Shown: positions 5,600-15,212, numbered from the stretch's first letter. The stretch: DNA of 23,710 nucleotides from CAZONU01 sp965370045 (GCA_965370045.1 CBDUSI010000071.1:1-23710), one strand, 5' to 3'. Numbers and translations: made by a program. Notes: a model not told the origin generated them from the sequence alone.

Positions 5600-7177
5600 C
5601 TAGAAGCCCAGCAGCGGGTCGTCCTCGGGCTCCAGGCCCTGGGGGGGCAGGGCCGTGCGGATGCGGATCTGGGGATGCTTGATGAGGTTGATGCGGAAGG
5701 GCTCGACGGGGGCGCCCTTGCGGTTGTAGACCACGCTGACCACCGGGCGGGTGTAGTCCTCGACGTTGCTGGAGACCACCCGGACCTTCTCGCCGGTGCT
5801 GAGCTCCGCCCAGCTGCCCAGCGGGAAGAGCGAGAGGTAGCGCAATATCCCCCGGATGGCCGCCGGGTCCAGCCAGTTGATGCTGCCCATGCGCAGGAGC
5901 GTCTCCATGGCCCGATAGGGCAGCAGCGCCGGGCGGTGGGGACGGTCCTCGGTGAGCGCCGCGTAGACGTCCGCTGCGGCGACGATCTGCGCCGGGACGA
6001 TAATGTTCCCGGCCTTGCGGCCCTGAGGATAGCCGGAGCCGTCGCCGCGCTCGTGCGACTGGTAGATGGTGCAGGCCGATAGCCAGGGCACCCCGCTCAC
6101 CGAGCGGGCCATCTCCAGGCCGTAGGCCACGTGCCGGCGGATCTCGGCGCGCTCCGGGTCGGTGAGCGGTACTTTCTTGCGGAGTATCTTCCCGTCCACG
6201 CGGAGCATGCCGATGTCGATCAGGAAGGCCGAGTGGGCCAGCTCGAAGATGCGCTTGCGGTCGTAGCGCCGGGCCAGGCCCGCCGCCAGAGAGAACAGCC
6301 CCACGCGCACCGCGTGGGCCACGTGGGGGTCGTCTATCTGCGGGCGGGCCGCCAGGCTCAGGAAGAGCTCGATGTCCCGGATGATGACCATGGCGTCGCC
6401 GACCACCTTGCCGATGGCGCCGGAGGTCACCGCCTCGCCCTTGCGCAGTGAGTCGTATATTTTCTTGAGCTCGGCGACCATCCCCGCGTAGGCGTCGAGG
6501 AAGACTTCCTTCTGGTCCTTCGAGCGCATCTCCTCCTTGGGGAGGGGCTTGATCTCGTGCTCGAAGCTGTCCTCTTCGGGAGGCGGGCCGGCCTGGACAT
6601 CCTCGCGCTCGGACTCCAGCTCCTCTTCTATGCGCTGGCCCAGCTTCTCCGGCTCTATATCCGCGGGGTTGGCGACCAGTTCCTCCGGCGCGAACTCGAC
6701 GGGGCTGTCGGCCAGCTTGCCGAGCTGGGCCTCCATGCGCTCCCGGCGGTCGGCCTCCAGGGCCAGCCGGAATTCCTCGATCTGCTTGCTGCTGGCCTCG
6801 CGCTCGGCGGCGGTCTGCTCGACGTACAGGAAGCGCAGGCCCCGGCGGCGGAAGCTCTCGATGAACTCCTGGGTGATCTGGGCGTCCTCCTTGAGGAGCA
6901 GCACGCCCGCCAGATCCAGCAGCGGCTTGGTGGTGTGCCCGCCGATCTCCAGGCGGTCGATCTCCACGGGGACGTTCTGCTGCTCGCCGAAGAAGGTGGC
7001 CACGTCCTCGTCGGGCTCGGGGATGAAGACCACCTGCATGCCGCAGCCAGCCAGCAGGCGGATGCGTTCCCGGCCCAGGAACTCGCCCTCGGACAGCAGT
7101 TGCTGGCCGGTCTTGTCGTAGATCGGCGTGCCCAGGCGAGTCGAGGGCTTGAGGTCTTCTACCGCCAGCACCTTCAA
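5600..7177 (-). CDS. HD-GYP-domain protein with a degenerate HD motif
   Basis: This 525-residue protein starts with two short modules of the type that precedes HD-GYP domains: V-E-D-L-K-P-S-T-R-L-G...L-L-S-E-G (1-52) and a related stretch at 77-121. An acidic, coiled linker follows (about 125-220), then an HD-GYP domain (about 225-450) and a C-terminal beta-rich tail. HD-GYP enzymes hydrolyse c-di-GMP. The GYP motif is intact (H375-E-R-G-D-G-S-G-Y-P384), as are His288, His349 and Asp403. The central HD pair reads I320-D321, so the metal-binding His is missing and the following G-K is G-M. It may be a c-di-GMP sensor instead of an enzyme. The TTG start is 19 nt after pilR, with GGGACGG upstream. 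As the last gene of the pil operon it fits control of surface motility by c-di-GMP. Confidence 0.85.
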   Translation of the reverse strand: MKVLAVEDLKPSTRLGTPIYDKTGQQLLSEGEFLGRERIRLLAGCGMQVVFIPEPDEDVATFFGEQQNVPVEIDRLEIGGHTTKPLLDLAGVLLLKEDAQITQEFIESFRRRGLRFLYVEQTAAEREASSKQIEEFRLALEADRRERMEAQLGKLADSPVEFAPEELVANPADIEPEKLGQRIEEELESEREDVQAGPPPEEDSFEHEIKPLPKEEMRSKDQKEVFLDAYAGMVAELKKIYDSLRKGEAVTSGAIGKVVGDAMVIIRDIELFLSLAARPQIDDPHVAHAVRVGLFSLAAGLARRYDRKRIFELAHSAFLIDIGMLRVDGKILRKKVPLTDPERAEIRRHVAYGLEMARSVSGVPWLSACTIYQSHERGDGSGYPQGRKAGNIIVPAQIVAAADVYAALTEDRPHRPALLPYRAMETLLRMGSINWLDPAAIRGILRYLSLFPLGSWAELSTGEKVRVVSSNVEDYTRPVVSVVYNRKGAPVEPFRINLIKHPQIRIRTALPPQGLEPEDDPLLGF

Positions 7178-7196
7178 GGAAAGGTCCGTCCCGGTC

Positions 7197-8609
<1,413 letters not shown>

Positions 8610-8622
8610 CTCTCTTCTCCTG

Positions 8623-10353
8623 CTAGCGCTCGGGGAACCAGATTTCCACCGCCGTGCCTTCTCCCGCCGCGCTGCGGATGTTGACCGCTCCGCCGTGCGC
8701 CGCCGCGACGCGCTCGACGATGGCCAGCCCCAGGCCGGTGCCATCGGCCCGCGTCGTGAAGAAAGGTTCGCCGGCCCGGCCCAGCACGTCGGGGGGCATG
8801 CCCCCGCCATCGTCGCTCACCGACAGGACCAGCCCGCGCCGCGCGGCGTGCGCCTCGACGAGTCCCACGGCGGTCAGGCGCGCCCGGCGCGCGGAACTCA
8901 TCCCTTCCAGGAACTCGCCCAGCCCGGCCTCGCGCACGCTCACCCGGATGCGCCCGGCGCCGTCAATGGCCGCGGCGGCGTTGAGGCCCAGGTTGAGCAG
9001 CACCTGGCGGAGCTGCCCGGCGTCGGCGATCAGCTCGACGTCCTCGGGCACCTCGTTGACGAACTCGAGTTCCACGTCCTCCCCCGCGCTGCGGGTGATG
9101 GTCTCCTGGGCCTCGGCGACCAGCGCGCGAAGCGCGACCGGCGCGATGACCGGGGGGCGCGGGCGCGCGAAGGTCAGGAAGTCGGTGACGATGCGGTCCA
9201 GGCGGTCGCTCTCGGCCAGCACCACGTCGACGAGCTCCTTGCCCCCGGCGGAGAGCTCCGGCTCGCGGCCGATCTCCTGCACGGCGCTGCGCACCGCGCC
9301 GAGGGGGTTGCGAATCTCGTGGGCGATGCTCATGGCCAGCTCGCTGACCGCGCGGCGCTGCTCGGCCAGCCGCCGGGCGTCCTCCAGCTCGCGCTCGGCC
9401 GAGCGGTCGCTGATCACCGCGATGAGCCCCCGGAAGGCGCCGTGCGGCGAGCGCACCGGCGACCCCGAGACCGCCAGGGTCAGCTCTTCGCCGCCCCCGG
9501 CGGCGCTCAGCGCGACCAGCGCCGGCCCGAACTTGCCCCGCGAGGTCAAGAGCCGCCTGACCATCTCCAGCCGCTCCCCGCCCACCGCCTCGGCGGCGTC
9601 CGCGCCGCGGGGCAACTTGACGCCCAGCAGAGCCTTCGCCTTGGGGTTGGCCATGCGCACCCGGAGGTCGCGGTCCAGGACCACCAGGCCCTCTTCCAGC
9701 GAGGACAGCACCTGGTCGGCGACGAGCTGGGCGGCGGTCAGGCGCTTGGACAGCACGCCGGAGAGGTAGGCCACGATGAACAGCGCCCCGGACTGGGCCA
9801 GGTGGAAGGCGCTGGCGGTCCACAGCTTGGTGGAGGGCATGGCCTCGCCCACCGCCTCGTAGGGATAGACCCCCAGGTACCGGACCACCGCCGCGGTCGA
9901 GAGGCAGACCACCGCGAAGCTGGCCGCGCCGAGGGCCGCGCGCCCGGAGAGCACCGTGCCCGCGGCGATGACCCACACGAAGAGCAGCGGCAGGAAGGCG
10001 CTCTCGTAGCCGCCGGTGAGGTAGACCAGCGCCGCGCCCATCAGGATGTCCAGCCCCAGCCCGACGGCGATCAGCACGGCCAGGCGCCCGGCGGCCCGCC
10101 GGGCCAGGCGCGCGTAGCGCAGCAGGAAGAGGTAGACGACGTCCACCGCGCAGGCGGCCACCGCCACGCTGTAGACCGGGTGCATGCCGAAGAGCCGCGG
10201 GCCGCCAGCCCCAGCCCCCTGGCGGGCAGCTTCGAGGATTAGGGTTACCGCGATGGCCAGGATGGCCAGGAGCAGGCGCAGCGCGGCCAGCCCCTTGGCG
10301 CCGTTTTCCAGGCGTTCTTCTTCGTCGACGAAGCCGGCCAGCGCGGTGGTCAT
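8623..10353 (-). CDS. pilS: membrane sensor histidine kinase, PilS-like
   Basis: This 576-residue kinase has about six membrane helices in the first 200 residues, a PAS-like domain (about 208-320), a HisKA helix with phospho-acceptor His345 in S-I-A-H-E-I-R-N-P-L-G, and a HATPase domain. The HATPase has N-box L-N-L-G-L-N-A-A (453-460), D-D-G-G-G-M (514-519), F-F-T-T (531-534) and G-T-G-L-G-L-A (538-544). This layout and the pilR partner identify PilS. An extra stretch of about 34 residues rich in Ala and Arg (474-507) lies between the N-box and G1 box. The start ATG overlaps the stop of the small upstream ORF (ATGA, 10353-10350). Its signal is unknown; in well-studied pili PilS senses pilin in the membrane. 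Confidence 0.88.
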   Translation of the reverse strand: MTTALAGFVDEEERLENGAKGLAALRLLLAILAIAVTLILEAARQGAGAGGPRLFGMHPVYSVAVAACAVDVVYLFLLRYARLARRAAGRLAVLIAVGLGLDILMGAALVYLTGGYESAFLPLLFVWVIAAGTVLSGRAALGAASFAVVCLSTAAVVRYLGVYPYEAVGEAMPSTKLWTASAFHLAQSGALFIVAYLSGVLSKRLTAAQLVADQVLSSLEEGLVVLDRDLRVRMANPKAKALLGVKLPRGADAAEAVGGERLEMVRRLLTSRGKFGPALVALSAAGGGEELTLAVSGSPVRSPHGAFRGLIAVISDRSAERELEDARRLAEQRRAVSELAMSIAHEIRNPLGAVRSAVQEIGREPELSAGGKELVDVVLAESDRLDRIVTDFLTFARPRPPVIAPVALRALVAEAQETITRSAGEDVELEFVNEVPEDVELIADAGQLRQVLLNLGLNAAAAIDGAGRIRVSVREAGLGEFLEGMSSARRARLTAVGLVEAHAARRGLVLSVSDDGGGMPPDVLGRAGEPFFTTRADGTGLGLAIVERVAAAHGGAVNIRSAAGEGTAVEIWFPER

Positions 10354-10526
10354 GGCTGGGCCCCCGGCACGGTCGCCGAGCCCGGCGTCAGGAAGACCGC
10401 GCCCCAGAGCAGCGCGACCAGCGCGGCGCTGGCGGCTGTCATCCGCAGCCACCAGCTGCGGCCCGATGTAGCAGAGGGGGCCGAAGCCCCCTCCGCGGTG
10501 CGTGCCGTGTCCTCATCCCCGAGCAA
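10350..10526 (-). CDS. small single-helix membrane protein between pilC and pilS
   Basis: This 58-residue frame starts at TTG, 1 nt after the pilC stop. AGGAAGGG in the last pilC codons lies about 5 nt upstream as a ribosome site. It ends in an ATGA overlap with the pilS start. The N-terminal 28 residues are hydrophilic, then R-S-W-W-L-R-M precedes one hydrophobic helix (about residues 30-48, A-L-V-A-L-L-W-G-A-V-F-L) and a short tail. About 50 of 58 codons end in G or C, like neighbouring genes. Tight packing at both ends and codon use favour a real gene; I recognise no family. Alternatively it is just a 175-nt spacer whose third-position bias reflects overall GC. A start at ATG 10442 would give only the hydrophobic 30 residues. 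Confidence 0.5.
   Translation of the reverse strand: MLGDEDTARTAEGASAPSATSGRSWWLRMTAASAALVALLWGAVFLTPGSATVPGAQP
10474..10493 (-). promoter_or_regulatory. UUCG-capped hairpin in the pilC-pilS junction
   Basis: In the transcript direction this is a perfect 8-bp stem, GAGGGGGC / GCCCCCTC, closed by a C(UUCG)G tetraloop, one of the most stable RNA hairpins known. No T-run follows, so it is not a standard terminator. It could be an mRNA processing or stability element that sets relative pilC and pilS levels, or a side effect of coding sequence in the small ORF. Confidence 0.5.
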
Positions 10527-10527
10527 A

Positions 10528-11775
10528 TCAGCCCTTCCTCTTGGTCATGATCTGCTGGATCTTGATGATGGGCAGGAAAACGGAGATGACGATCCCGCCG
10601 ACCAGGATGCCCATGATGGAGATCATGATCGGCTCGATCATGCTGGTCAGGCTCTCGACGGCGGCGGAGACCTGGTCGTCGTAGAACTCGCTGATTTTCT
10701 CGAGGAGCTGCTCCAGCGCGCCGCTGCGCTCGCCGATGGCGATCATGCGCACCACCATCGGCGGGAATATGGCGCTTTCCCCCAGGGGCTTGGAGAGCGG
10801 CTCGCCGTTGCGCACCGACTCCTTGCACTTGAAGATGGCCTGCTCGAGGACCCGGTTGCCGCTGGTTGCGCCCACGATGTCCAGGGCCCCCAGCATGGGC
10901 ACACCGCTGGCGATCAGCGTGGAGAAGGTCCGGCTGAAGCGCGAGAGCGCCACCTTCCGGAAGAGCGGCCCGAACACCGGCAGCTTGAGGATCAGCTTGT
11001 CGAGAATGTAGCCGCCGCTGTCGGTGGTCTTCCAGATCTTGAGGGCCACGAACAGGCCCACCCCCGATCCGATAATGATGTACCAGTAGCCGACCATGAA
11101 GTTGCTGGCCCACAGCACCGCCAGGGTGGCCGCGGGCAGTTCCACGCCGAGCTGGACGAATATGTCCGCGAACTTGGGAATGATGAAGATCATCAGGAAG
11201 CCGGTGACCATGAAGATCATGGTCAACGATATGCAGGGATAGGTCATGGCCGACTTGATCTCGCGCTTGAGCTTTACCGAGGCCTCCATGAACTCGGCCA
11301 GGCGCACCAGAATGGTCTCCAGCTGTCCGGAGGCCTCGCCGGCCTTGATCATGTTCACGTAGACGTTGTCGAATATCTTGGGGTACTCGGCCAGCGAGCT
11401 GGAGAGGTCCCGCCCGCCGCGGATGTCGTCGATGATTTCGTTGAGGGTGCGCTTGTAGCCGGGATCCTCGGCCTGCTGGGCGAGGACGTCCAGGCACTCC
11501 AGCACGGGGATGCCAGCGCCGATCATGGTGGCGAACTGGCGGGTGAAGATGGCCATGTCCGCGTTGGTCACCCTCGCCGGGGCGTTGGCCTTGCTCAGCG
11601 TGAAGAAGCTGCCGCCGCGCTTGCGCTTCTTGGGGCCGCCCTCCGCCTTCATGCTGTTCACGGTGAGTCCGTCGCGGCGCAGGGCGGCGGTGGCCTCGGC
11701 CTCGCTGGCTGCCTCCACGCTGCGGCTCACCCGGCGGCCGGACTTGTCGACGGCGTCTACCTTGAACTTGGGCAT
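10528..11775 (-). CDS. pilC: type IV pilus inner-membrane platform protein PilC
   Basis: This 415-residue protein belongs to the T2SSF/GspF family, of standard length. After an N-terminal basic segment (M-P-K-F-K-V-D-A-V-D-K-S-G) come two related cytoplasmic helical T2SSF repeats, the first starting with F-T-R-Q-F-A-T-M-I-G-A-G-I-P and the second with F-S-R-T-F-S-T-L-I-A-S-G-V-P. Each is followed by hydrophobic segments, giving three membrane spans, the last near the C terminus (I-L-V-G-G-I-V-I-S-V-F-L-P-I-I). It is the membrane platform on which PilB and PilT drive pilus extension and retraction. ATG 11775 lies 14 nt after the pilB stop with GGGAG upstream. The family is shared with type II secretion, but the linked pilT and pilSR favour a pilus. 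Confidence 0.93.
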   Translation of the reverse strand: MPKFKVDAVDKSGRRVSRSVEAASEAEATAALRRDGLTVNSMKAEGGPKKRKRGGSFFTLSKANAPARVTNADMAIFTRQFATMIGAGIPVLECLDVLAQQAEDPGYKRTLNEIIDDIRGGRDLSSSLAEYPKIFDNVYVNMIKAGEASGQLETILVRLAEFMEASVKLKREIKSAMTYPCISLTMIFMVTGFLMIFIIPKFADIFVQLGVELPAATLAVLWASNFMVGYWYIIIGSGVGLFVALKIWKTTDSGGYILDKLILKLPVFGPLFRKVALSRFSRTFSTLIASGVPMLGALDIVGATSGNRVLEQAIFKCKESVRNGEPLSKPLGESAIFPPMVVRMIAIGERSGALEQLLEKISEFYDDQVSAAVESLTSMIEPIMISIMGILVGGIVISVFLPIIKIQQIMTKRKG

Positions 11776-11789
11776 CCCTCAGGCTCCCT

Positions 11790-13502
11790 CTACTTGTCGG
11801 CCATGGTTATGGACAGCACGTCTTCCAGGCTGGTCTTGCCGCGCAGCACGTTGGCCAGACCCACCTGGCGCAGGGTCTGCATGCCCTGCTCGCGGGCCTT
11901 TTGCTTGATGTCCAGGCTGGTGCCGCCCTCGGTTATCACCCGGCGGAGCGCCTCGTTTAGCGGCATGGTCTCCAGCAGCGCGAAGCGCCCCTTGTATCCG
12001 CCGGAGCAGCGCCCGCAGCCCTTGGGCCCGAAGAGCTCGGCGCCCTTGACCTGTTCCTCGCTCATGCCCGCATCGATCAGGCTTTCGGCGGGTAGGTCGA
12101 GGACCTCCTTGCACTCGGTGCACAGCTTGCGGCCCAGGCGCTGGGCGGCGATGAGCAGGGTGGCCGCGCCGACCAGGAAGGGCTCCACGCCCATGTCCAC
12201 CATGCGGGTCACCGTGCTGGGCGCGTCGTTGGTGTGCAGGGTGCTGAAGACCAGGTGGCCGGTGAGCGCGGCCTTGACCGCGATCTCGATGGTCTCGCGG
12301 TCGCGGATCTCCCCGATCATCACCGTGTCCGGGTCCTGGCGCAGGATGGAACGCAGCGCCGCGGCGAAGGTCAGCCCGCGCTTCTCGCTGACCGGCACCT
12401 GGTTGACCCCGTCGAGCTGGTACTCCACGGGGTCCTCCACGGTGGTGATGTTGTCCTCGACGGAGAGCACCGACTTGACCGCGGAGTACAGGGTGGTGCT
12501 CTTGCCGCTGCCGGTGGGGCCGGTGACCAGGATCATCCCGTAGGCGGCGGTTAGCGAGCTGCGGAAGTCATCGAGGGCCCGCTCCTCGAAGCCCAGGATG
12601 TCCAGCGAGAGGGCCAGCGAGCTGGTGTCCAGGATGCGGATGACCACCTTCTCGCCGTGGATCATGGGCAGGATCGATACGCGGAAGTCCACCTGGCGGC
12701 CCTGGACCTTCATCTGGAACTTGCCGTCCTGGGGCCGGCGCCGCTCGGCGATGTCCATCTCGCTCATGATCTTGATGCGGCTGACGATGGCCGAGAGCAT
12801 CTTCATCGGCGGGTTGATGCTCTCGTGGCAAACCCCGTCGACCCGGTAGCGGACCCGCAGGTACTTCTCGTAGGGCTCGATGTGGATGTCCGAGGCCCCC
12901 TCGCGGATGGCCTGGAGGATGACCAGGTTGACCAGCTTGACTACCGGGGCCTCCTCGCCCTCGGCGGCCAGCGTCCCGATGTCGGTGTCCTCCTCCTCCT
13001 TCTCGGTGAGGATCAGGTCCTCGTCGGCGGTGCCTTCCTTGTCGAACAGCTCGGCCATCTCCTTCTCGGCCTTGTTGTAGGCCCGGCTGATGCCCTTGCC
13101 GATGGACACGTCGGTGCTGACCACCGGCAGGAGCTCGCAGCCGGTGACGATCTTGACGTCGTCGAGGGTCAGGATGTCGAAGGGGTTGGCCACCGCCAGG
13201 GTGAGGGCCTTGCCGATCTTGGCCACCGGCAGCACCTGGTAGTACTGGGCCAGGTCCTCGGGGATGAGCTCCAGGGCTTCCTTCTCGACCTCGCATTTGT
13301 TGAGGTCGATTGGCGGCAGGTTCATCTCCTCGGCGACGCAGCCGATGATGTCGTTCTCTTCGGCCAGGTTGCCGCCGACCAGCAGCTCGGTGAGGCTCTT
13401 CTTCTGCCCCTCGGAGCGGCCCAGGGCCTCGTCGATCTGCTCCTGGCCGACCAGGCCGCGCTTGGCCAGGATGGCGCCCAGGCGCTTGTCGAACTTGTTC
13501 AC
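11790..13502 (-). CDS. pilB: type IV pilus extension ATPase PilB
   Basis: This 570-residue GspE/PilB-family ATPase has an N-terminal MshEN domain (about 1-145), an acidic linker (150-185, E-K-E-E-E-D-T-D) and the hexameric motor core. The core has Walker A G-P-T-G-S-G-K-S-T (328-336), Asp box T-T-V-E-D-P-V-E (353-360), Walker B V-M-I-G-E-I-R-D (394-401), His box T-G-H-L-V-F-S-T-L-H-T-N-D (414-426) and a four-cysteine zinc site (C461, C464, C496, C499) typical of extension ATPases. The GTG start overlaps the stop of the preceding MshEN gene (GTGA). MshEN domains bind c-di-GMP in characterised homologues, which would link this motor to the HD-GYP gene in the operon. Confidence 0.94.
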   Translation of the reverse strand: MNKFDKRLGAILAKRGLVGQEQIDEALGRSEGQKKSLTELLVGGNLAEENDIIGCVAEEMNLPPIDLNKCEVEKEALELIPEDLAQYYQVLPVAKIGKALTLAVANPFDILTLDDVKIVTGCELLPVVSTDVSIGKGISRAYNKAEKEMAELFDKEGTADEDLILTEKEEEDTDIGTLAAEGEEAPVVKLVNLVILQAIREGASDIHIEPYEKYLRVRYRVDGVCHESINPPMKMLSAIVSRIKIMSEMDIAERRRPQDGKFQMKVQGRQVDFRVSILPMIHGEKVVIRILDTSSLALSLDILGFEERALDDFRSSLTAAYGMILVTGPTGSGKSTTLYSAVKSVLSVEDNITTVEDPVEYQLDGVNQVPVSEKRGLTFAAALRSILRQDPDTVMIGEIRDRETIEIAVKAALTGHLVFSTLHTNDAPSTVTRMVDMGVEPFLVGAATLLIAAQRLGRKLCTECKEVLDLPAESLIDAGMSEEQVKGAELFGPKGCGRCSGGYKGRFALLETMPLNEALRRVITEGGTSLDIKQKAREQGMQTLRQVGLANVLRGKTSLEDVLSITMADK

Positions 13503-14038
13503 CCCTCGCCCCCTCCCTCGGCCTCGCCCAGCAGCATGCTGCCCAGCTCGGTGAGATCGTCGGAGCCGTCCTTCTTCTTCTTTTTCTTCCCTTTCTTCTT
13601 GAAGCGCTCGTCGATGGCGGCCTTGATCTCGCTCCAGGTCGAGACGTAGACCTGGATGCGCGCTCCGGAGGTGCCCTCCAACTCGCCCAGGACGTCGAAG
13701 TTGAGCAGCCCGCCCACCGCTATGGCGATGACGTTGCCCAGCTTGTCCAGGGGCAGGAACTGGTACTGGCGCATCAGCCTTTCGGGAAAGAGCTGCATGG
13801 CGTCGTCGCTGATGAAGTACTGCTTGACCGCGATGTAGGGCAGCCCGAACTGGGTGACGATGGTCTTGGCGATGTCGTACTCGGTGACGTAACCCAGGCG
13901 GACCAGCACCTCGCCGAGGAGCTCCCCGGTCTTGCGCTGGCTGCCCAGGGCCTCTTCGATCTGCTCGTCGTTGACCAGGCCCTCATCACGCAGCAGCTCT
14001 CCGAGCCGCTTCTTGGTCATGCGCGTGATGCGGACCAT
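13499..14038 (-). CDS. stand-alone MshEN (GspE N-terminal) domain protein
   Basis: This 179-residue protein resembles the N-terminal domain of PilB without any ATPase core. It starts R-L-G-E-L-L-R-D-E-G-L-V-N-D-E-Q-I-E-E-A-L, then L-G-E-V-L-V-R-L-G-Y-V-T-E-Y-D-I-A and a second subdomain up to about 145. A lysine-rich run (about 146-158, eight consecutive Lys interrupted once by Gly) and an acidic tail L-G-E-A-E-G-G-G-E-G follow. It overlaps pilB by GTGA and lies 37 nt after pilT, so it is translated with both. ATG 14038 has GGAGAGG upstream; ATG 14020 is an alternative. It may be a c-di-GMP-binding regulator or adaptor of the PilB/PilT motors. The family is clear; the role is inferred. Confidence 0.8.
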   Translation of the reverse strand: MVRITRMTKKRLGELLRDEGLVNDEQIEEALGSQRKTGELLGEVLVRLGYVTEYDIAKTIVTQFGLPYIAVKQYFISDDAMQLFPERLMRQYQFLPLDKLGNVIAIAVGGLLNFDVLGELEGTSGARIQVYVSTWSEIKAAIDERFKKKGKKKKKKDGSDDLTELGSMLLGEAEGGGEG

Positions 14039-14075
14039 GCTTCAGCCTCTCCGGTGCCTGCTGCCCTCTTCGGCG

Positions 14076-15158
14076 CTACCGCTGGCTGCCCGAGCCGGTG
14101 CGTTTGAAGGTGTTCTTGAGGTCCGCGGGGTTGGAGCTGTGGGCCAGGGCGTCGTCGTAGGTGATGTTCCCGCGGCGGTACTGCTCGTAGAGCGACTGGT
14201 TCATGGTGCGCATGCCCGAGGCGCCGCCCACCTGGATGATCGAGTATATCTGGTGGGCCTTGTCCTCGCGGACCAGCGCGCGGATGGCCTCGTTGGGCAA
14301 CATGACCTCCGCGCAGAGCACCCGGCCCTTGCCGTTGGCCGTGGCTATGAGCTGCTGGCAGAAGACCGCCTCCAGCACGAAGCTGAGCTGGGTGCGGATC
14401 TGGTTCTGCTGGCCGGAGGGGAAGGCGTCGATGAGCCGGTTGATGGTCTGCACGCAGTCCGAGGTGTGCAGCGTGGCGAAGGTCAGGTGCCCGGTCTCCG
14501 CCAGGGTCAGGCCGGCCTCCATGGTCTCCAAGTCGCGCATTTCACCGATGAGCACCACGTCGGGGTCCTGGCGCAGCACGTGCTTCAGGGCGGCCGGGAA
14601 GTTCTTGGTGTCCGGGCCCACCTCGCGCTGGTTGATCAGCGCGGCCTTGTTGCGGTGCACGAACTCGATGGGATCCTCGATGGTCATGATGTGCAGGGGC
14701 TTGCTGGTGTTGATGTGGTCGATCATGGCGGCCAGGGAGGTGCTCTTGCCGCTGCCGGTGGCCCCGGTGACCAGCACCAGCCCCTTGGGCAGGTTGCAGA
14801 GCTTATCGCAGACATCCTTGGGCAGGCCCAGGGTGTCGAAGCTGGATATCTCGTAGGGGATGACGCGTATCGCCGAGCCCACCGCGCCGCGCTGCATGAA
14901 CACGTTGGTCCGGAAGCGGCCGATGCCGGCGATGCCGAAGGACATGTCCAACTCCAGATCGCCCTCGAAGCGGGCCACCTGCTCGTTGTCCAGAATGGAG
15001 TAGACCAGCCGCTGGCAGGTTTCCGAGTCCAGGACCTCGTGCTCGGTGGGTACCAGCCGGCCGTCCAGGCGGATGCGGGGCGACGAGCCGGCGGTGAGGT
15101 GCAGATCGCTGGCGCCGCGCTCGATCATTATTCGCAGCAACTCTTCAAGGCTGACCAT
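14076..15158 (-). CDS. pilT: type IV pilus retraction ATPase PilT
   Basis: This 360-residue protein has standard PilT length. Its N-terminal PAS-like domain begins L-L-R-I-M-I-E-R-G-A-S-D-L-H-L-T. The core has Walker A G-A-T-G-S-G-K-S-T (132-140), Asp box I-E-D-P-I-E-F, Walker B V-V-L-I-G-E-M-R-D (201-209) and His box T-G-H-L-T-F-A-T-L-H-T (222-232). The PilT-specific retraction motif reads A-I-R-A-L-V-R-E (291-298), against the consensus A-I-R-N-L-I-R-E. No zinc cysteines are present, as expected for PilT. I chose ATG 15158 (GGAGG 8 nt upstream); an upstream in-frame start would add a proline- and arginine-rich extension over the promoter. It is the first gene of the operon. Confidence 0.94.
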   Translation of the reverse strand: MVSLEELLRIMIERGASDLHLTAGSSPRIRLDGRLVPTEHEVLDSETCQRLVYSILDNEQVARFEGDLELDMSFGIAGIGRFRTNVFMQRGAVGSAIRVIPYEISSFDTLGLPKDVCDKLCNLPKGLVLVTGATGSGKSTSLAAMIDHINTSKPLHIMTIEDPIEFVHRNKAALINQREVGPDTKNFPAALKHVLRQDPDVVLIGEMRDLETMEAGLTLAETGHLTFATLHTSDCVQTINRLIDAFPSGQQNQIRTQLSFVLEAVFCQQLIATANGKGRVLCAEVMLPNEAIRALVREDKAHQIYSIIQVGGASGMRTMNQSLYEQYRRGNITYDDALAHSSNPADLKNTFKRTGSGSQR

Positions 15159-15212
15159 CGCTGGCCTCCAATGCGCAACCGGGAGAGCCCGCGCCCCGCC
15201 AAAAGGGCGACA

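Noticed and set aside
10498..12543. 681-codon plus-strand open frame across pilC and pilB
   Set aside because: It is antisense to two genes with complete catalytic motifs. Composition is His-, Glu- and Ala-rich without recognisable domains.
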